Of a stretch of 64,000 nt of DNA, positions 60,474 to 64,000 are shown one piece after another. This DNA is from Castellaniella caeni NBRC 101664 (GTDB lineage Bacteria; Pseudomonadota; Gammaproteobacteria; Burkholderiales; Burkholderiaceae_B), in the NCBI RefSeq assembly GCF_001592225.1, contig NZ_BCWN01000003.1, positions 62,001 through 126,000 of the forward strand, read 5' to 3'. How positions within the stretch are numbered: the first letter of the stretch is position 1; every line of letters starts with the position of its first letter. The translations under genes and the position numbers were made by a program. The notes beneath the pieces were generated by a model that was not told the DNA's origin, did no database searches, and worked only from the letters and a program-made list of their open reading frames with translations.

Positions 60474-61979
60474 TCAGTTCGGCACATAGAAACTGGATTG
60501 TTCCACCACGGTATCCGTGTCGCCGGGCGCGCGCGTGCCCACCGTCTCGAAGCGGACGTCATACAGGCCGGGCTTCAGGCCATTGACCGGCGCACGCAAG
60601 ACCACGGGCACCAGACGATTGGAGGAGCCTTCGACGCGCACCCGGGTGCCACCCTCGTCGGCCATCTGCAGCGCGAGCCCCGGCACGCCGGTCGCGGAAA
60701 GATCGAGTTCGATGGGCGCTTCCGCCGAATTGATGATCTGCAGGCGATAGACGTTTTCAACCAATCCGCCCGCCACCTCGCGGCCCAGCGCGCCCCGGTC
60801 GCGGATCACATCGACGCGCAGCGTGGTGCGGGTGGCCAGAGAAAAGACAAAGCCGATGGCAATGGCCCCCAGCAGCGCCGAGTAGGCCAGCACGCGCGGG
60901 CGCAGCATGCGCTTGCGCACCTGCGGCTGGGTGAGGCCCTGGGTGATGGCATTGCCCGAGGTATAGCGAATGAGGCCGCGCTCGTAGCCCATCTTGTCCA
61001 TGACCGAATCGCAGGCATCCACACAGGCGCCGCAGCCGATGCACATGTACTGCAGACCGTCGCGGATGTCGATGCCCGTGGGGCACACCTGCACGCACAG
61101 GCTGCAGTCCACGCAATCGCCCATGCCGGCTTCTTTGTGATCGATCTTGCGCGAGCGCCCCCCGCGCGGCTCGCCGCGCACGTGGTCATAGGTGACGACG
61201 AAGGTGTCGTCGTCCACCATCACGCTCTGGAAGCGCGCATACGGGCACATGTATTTGCACACGGCCTCGCGCATGAACCCGGCGTTGCCCCAGGTGGCAA
61301 AAGCGTAGAACAGCATCCAGAACCACTGCCACGGCCCCAGGTCGAAGGCCAGCAGGTGGGCACCCAGCTCGCGGATCGGCGCGAAATAGCCGATGAAGGT
61401 GTAGCCCGTCCACAAAGCCAGCAGCACCCAGAGGAAGTGCTTGCTGGCCTTCAGGCGCAGCTTGCGGGCGTTCCAGGGGGCCTCGTCGAGGCGGATGCGG
61501 GCCAGGCGATCGCCTTCGATCTTGGCCTCGATCCACATGAAGATTTCGGTGTACACCGTTTGCGGACAGGCATAGCCGCAGAACAGCCGCCCCGCCATGG
61601 CCGTGAACAGGAACAGCGCAAACGCCGACAGCACCAGCAGCACGGCCAGATAGATGACGTCCTGCGGCCACAACACCATGCCGAACAGATAGAACTTGCG
61701 CGCCCCCAGATCGAAGAGCACCGCCTGGCGTCCGCCCCATTGAATCCAGGGCAGCCCGTAGAACACCGCCTGGGTGAGAAACACCATCAGCACGCGGATG
61801 CGCGCGAAATGACCCTGCACCGAGCGCGGGTGGATTTTCGAGCGCACTTCGGCCAGGGCCTTTTCCACCTGGGGCGACGTCCCCCCGCCCGAGCCCTTGC
61901 GGATTCGGCGCACGGGCTGCCAGGCCGGGTCGTCGCGCGCTGCGGGCGTGGCGGCCTGTTTCGGGGGATCGTTTTGCAT
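60474..61979 (-). CDS. ccoG: cytochrome c oxidase accessory protein CcoG
   Basis: A 501-residue membrane iron-sulfur protein (FixG/RdxA), a copper reductase for cbb3 assembly. About five helices; PLMVFLTQAVFYGLPWIQW-like N-terminal region, GRLFCGYACPQTVYTEIFMWIE, EAVCKYMCPYARFQSVMVDDDT, and two 4Fe-4S motifs in CVDCSLCVQVCPTGIDIRDGLQYMCIGCGACVDACD. The C-terminal Ig-like domain ends in a periplasmic tail. It begins 98 bp after ccoP. Confidence 0.95.
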   Translation of the reverse strand: MQNDPPKQAATPAARDDPAWQPVRRIRKGSGGGTSPQVEKALAEVRSKIHPRSVQGHFARIRVLMVFLTQAVFYGLPWIQWGGRQAVLFDLGARKFYLFGMVLWPQDVIYLAVLLVLSAFALFLFTAMAGRLFCGYACPQTVYTEIFMWIEAKIEGDRLARIRLDEAPWNARKLRLKASKHFLWVLLALWTGYTFIGYFAPIRELGAHLLAFDLGPWQWFWMLFYAFATWGNAGFMREAVCKYMCPYARFQSVMVDDDTFVVTYDHVRGEPRGGRSRKIDHKEAGMGDCVDCSLCVQVCPTGIDIRDGLQYMCIGCGACVDACDSVMDKMGYERGLIRYTSGNAITQGLTQPQVRKRMLRPRVLAYSALLGAIAIGFVFSLATRTTLRVDVIRDRGALGREVAGGLVENVYRLQIINSAEAPIELDLSATGVPGLALQMADEGGTRVRVEGSSNRLVPVVLRAPVNGLKPGLYDVRFETVGTRAPGDTDTVVEQSSFYVPN

Positions 61980-62077
61980 GATGTCCTCTGTGATGCTGAC
62001 TGGTCTGTGTGACAGCCCTTCTGAGCCGGTTCGTCAAACAGCGGCCGCCTCGGCTCAGACAGAGGCGGCCCGCTTGC

Positions 62078-62986
62078 TTAGTGGTTGGACTGGCCCCACA
62101 CCCAGGCGGCCAGCAGACGGATCTGCTCGGGCGTCAGGTGCCCTTCCTGCGCTGGCATCTGGTTGTCGCGTCCGTTGAGGATCGTCTCGATGATCGTGGC
62201 CTCGGAACTGCCATACAGCCAGACGCCGTCGGTCAGGTTGGGGGCGCCCATCAGGGGATTGCCCTTGCCCTCGGCCCCGTGACAGGCCACGCAGTAGGTC
62301 TCGAAGCCGCGCTTGCCCGCGTTCACCCGCAGGGGGTCGTGCGCCAGGCCCGAGAGCGAGCGCACGTACTGCGCGATGGCCGCGGCCTCTTCAGGCTTGA
62401 CCACCGCGCCCCAGGCGGGCATCACCCCATGGCGGCCCTTGGTGATGGTCTGCAGGATCTGCTCGGGCGCACCACCCCACAGCCAGTCGTCGTCGGTCAG
62501 GTTGGGAAAGCCTTTACCGCCCTTGGCGTCCGAACCGTGGCACTGGGCGCAGTTGTTGAGAAACAGCCGCTGACCGATGTCGCGCGCCTGGGCATCCTTG
62601 GCAATCTCGGGAATGGGCATGTCGCCAAAGCGCTGGTAGATGGGCTCGATACGGGCATTGAGCGCCTGCTGCTCTTGCAGCACTTGCTCACCCGCCGTGA
62701 AGCCCAGCGTGCCCTTGAAGCTGCCCAGGCCCGGGTAGAGCACCAGGTAGCCCAGGGCGAACGCGCACAAGGCCAGATAGAACACCGTCCACCAGCGTGG
62801 CACGGGGTTGTTCAGCTCGGTCAGGTCGCCGTCCCAGACGTGTCCCGTACTTTCGACAGTGGTGGGCTGAACGTCGCGCTTGAGCCAGGCGCGCTGGGAG
62901 AACAGCAGGTACACGCACCAGATGATGCCCCCCAGGGCAATGATGGCGATGTAGTAACTCCAGAAACTGCTAGTGAAATCACTCAT
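62078..62986 (-). CDS. ccoP: cbb3 oxidase dihaem subunit CcoP
   Basis: A 302-residue membrane-anchored dihaem cytochrome c. The N-terminal helices (SFWSYYIAIIALGGIIWCVYLLF and WWTVFYLALCAFALGYLVLYPGLG) precede haem sites CAQCHG and CVACHG, each followed by a Met ligand region (MPAWG, MGAPN). It delivers electrons to CcoN via CcoO. The ATG at 62986 overlaps the ccoQ stop by 8 bp. Confidence 0.96.
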   Translation of the reverse strand: MSDFTSSFWSYYIAIIALGGIIWCVYLLFSQRAWLKRDVQPTTVESTGHVWDGDLTELNNPVPRWWTVFYLALCAFALGYLVLYPGLGSFKGTLGFTAGEQVLQEQQALNARIEPIYQRFGDMPIPEIAKDAQARDIGQRLFLNNCAQCHGSDAKGGKGFPNLTDDDWLWGGAPEQILQTITKGRHGVMPAWGAVVKPEEAAAIAQYVRSLSGLAHDPLRVNAGKRGFETYCVACHGAEGKGNPLMGAPNLTDGVWLYGSSEATIIETILNGRDNQMPAQEGHLTPEQIRLLAAWVWGQSNH

Positions 62987-63155
62987 GGGTATCCCCGGTT
63001 TTCTTGTCGTTCTGATATTCCTCGGGCAGGGCGAAGGGCAGCAGCGCCGACTGGCGGTTGGCCTCGGCGCGGTGCGCCGACCAGGCCCACCAGACGATGC
63101 CCGCGAAAGTGAGCAGGCCCAGGCCCGTGATGAAGCCGTTGACGATGGCCAGCAT
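62979..63155 (-). CDS. ccoQ: cbb3 oxidase small subunit CcoQ
   Basis: A 58-residue protein, too short for usual length cut-offs. It begins MLAIVNGFITGLGLLTFAGI and continues VWWAWSAHRAEANRQSALLPFALPEEYQNDKKTGDTHE, with one membrane helix and the typical FxLPE(E) ending of CcoQ/FixQ. It starts 1 bp after the ccoO stop and overlaps ccoP by 8 bp. It stabilises the complex. Confidence 0.93.
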   Translation of the reverse strand: MLAIVNGFITGLGLLTFAGIVWWAWSAHRAEANRQSALLPFALPEEYQNDKKTGDTHE

Positions 63156-63156
63156 C

Positions 63157-63813
63157 TCAGCGCCCCCCGCGCTGCATGGCTTCTTCAGCCGCGGCGCGCG
63201 AGCCCACCCCCAGGCCTTGCAGATAAGCCACGACGGCGTCTTCTTCCGTCTTGCCCTTCAGCGCCGCGGGGGCCTTGGCGATGTCGTCATCGGTATAGGG
63301 CACCCCCAGGGTGCGCAGCACGCGCATGCGCGCCTGTACGTCGGAGCCCTCGACCGTGTTGTGCTGCAGCCAGGAATAGGCGGGCATGTTGGATTCTTTC
63401 ACCACGTCGCGCGGGTTGCGCAGGTGGATGCGGTGCCATTCGTCGGAATAGCGCTGCCCCACGCGGGCCAGATCGGGCCCCGTGCGCTTGGAACCCCACA
63501 GGAAGGGATGCTCGTAGACCGATTCGGCGGCAATCGAGTACGGCCCATAGCGCTGCACTTCGGACTGCAGCTTGCGGATCTGCTGCGAGTGGCAGCCCAC
63601 GCAGCCCTCGCGGATGTAGATGTCGCGCCCCACCAGTCGCAGCGATTCGAGCGGCTTGACCCCTTCGGCCGGCGCGGTGGTGGAATGCTGGAAGAACAGC
63701 GGGATGATCTGCACCAGGCCCGAGAACGACACCACCAGGATGCTGAAGATGATCAGCAGGCCGACGTTGCGTTCGAGCATCTCGTGCGAAAAGCGTTTCT
63801 TGCTGGCAGACAT
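63157..63813 (-). CDS. ccoO: cbb3 oxidase monohaem subunit CcoO
   Basis: A 218-residue membrane-anchored cytochrome c. One N-terminal helix ([25 protein letters not shown]) is followed by the haem motif CVGCHS, then [59 protein letters not shown] with the Met ligand. ATG at 63813 has GAGGAG upstream, part of which is the ccoN stop region. Confidence 0.96.
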   Translation of the reverse strand: MSASKKRFSHEMLERNVGLLIIFSILVVSFSGLVQIIPLFFQHSTTAPAEGVKPLESLRLVGRDIYIREGCVGCHSQQIRKLQSEVQRYGPYSIAAESVYEHPFLWGSKRTGPDLARVGQRYSDEWHRIHLRNPRDVVKESNMPAYSWLQHNTVEGSDVQARMRVLRTLGVPYTDDDIAKAPAALKGKTEEDAVVAYLQGLGVGSRAAAEEAMQRGGR

Positions 63814-63823
63814 GGTCAACTCC

Positions 63824-64000
63824 TCAGGCCGATGCCGGCACGGCGGTTACAGGGATGGCGCGGGCATCCGGGCTGTCGAGCGGCACGAGCGGATCGACAC
63901 CCTCTTGGCCGCGCACGGTGAGCCAGGTGTTGTAGGCCATCAGGCACATCCCTGACAGGAAGAACAGGCCGCCGATCATGCGGATGACGTAGAACGGATA
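63824..64000 (-). CDS. ccoN: cbb3 oxidase catalytic subunit CcoN, C-terminal end
   Basis: The last 58 residues of the gene, whose start is beyond the right edge. [31 protein letters not shown] is the final membrane helix of CcoN, followed by a polar tail ending VPASA and TGA. It lies 10 bp before ccoO, so the operon reads ccoNOQP-G-H. Confidence 0.92.
   Translation of the reverse strand, partial: YPFYVIRMIGGLFFLSGMCLMAYNTWLTVRGQEGVDPLVPLDSPDARAIPVTAVPASA

Overview
The window is 64 kb of GC-rich, tightly packed bacterial chromosome. Gene content and order (aroG next to glycolate oxidase genes, mnmA and purB; ccoNOQPGH beside an FNR-type regulator; EpsE/F/G/L-type exopolysaccharide genes) point to a betaproteobacterium of the Burkholderiales, most likely Alcaligenaceae. 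The genus is not certain. Ectoine synthesis and uptake genes suggest exposure to salt or drought. A copper nitrite reductase and cbb3 oxidase indicate life at low oxygen with nitrite respiration.

Layout. (1) 0-3.2 kb: end of a HerA/YjgR-type ATPase gene, a DUF3293 gene, a candidate structured small RNA and a membrane diguanylate cyclase. (2) 3.3-12.3 kb: a defence block on the minus strand, made of a complete type I Wadjet system (jetABCD), one extra downstream gene, and a GNAT/DUF1778 toxin-antitoxin pair, ending at a tRNA-Met. (3) 12.5-16.3 kb: a divergent ADP-ribosylglycohydrolase-fold protein, a lipoprotein, a GhrA-type reductase, a possible 29-residue lipopeptide, a NADAR-like protein and a tRNA-Lys. 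(4) 16.4-40.1 kb: a large exopolysaccharide locus in five transcription units, with GDP-mannose synthesis, outer-membrane export, initiating sugar transferase, EpsL barrel, WecG-type transferase, UDP-glucose dehydrogenase, two GT2 enzymes, two FemAB-like GNAT paralogues, flippase, deacetylase, a phosphoethanolamine-transferase-like enzyme, O-acetyltransferase, secreted glycoside hydrolase, Wzy polymerase and EpsF/EpsG chain-length pair. (5) 40.3-50.3 kb: purB, a glutathione transferase, then a minus-strand operon aroG - FAD oxidase - glcD - glcE - glcF - mnmA. (6) 50.4-57.4 kb: ehuBCDA (ectoine uptake) converging on ectR-ectABCD (ectoine and hydroxyectoine synthesis). (7) 57.4-64 kb: three-domain nirK, an FNR-type regulator, and the cbb3 oxidase operon ccoNOQP-ccoG-ccoH.

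The strongest regulatory observations are two. First, aroG has a pheL-like leader peptide rich in Phe and Tyr, followed by an intrinsic terminator and a possible antiterminator, so the DAHP synthase operon (perhaps including the glycolate oxidase genes) looks attenuation-controlled. Second, the same palindromic motif, TTGATT-N8-AATCAT, overlaps the core promoters of both ectR-ectABCD and ehuBCDA, so EctR probably controls synthesis and uptake together.

Starts were chosen by Shine-Dalgarno fit, neighbour overlap and family conservation. All functional statements rest on recognisable motifs and gene order; no database search or folding program was run.
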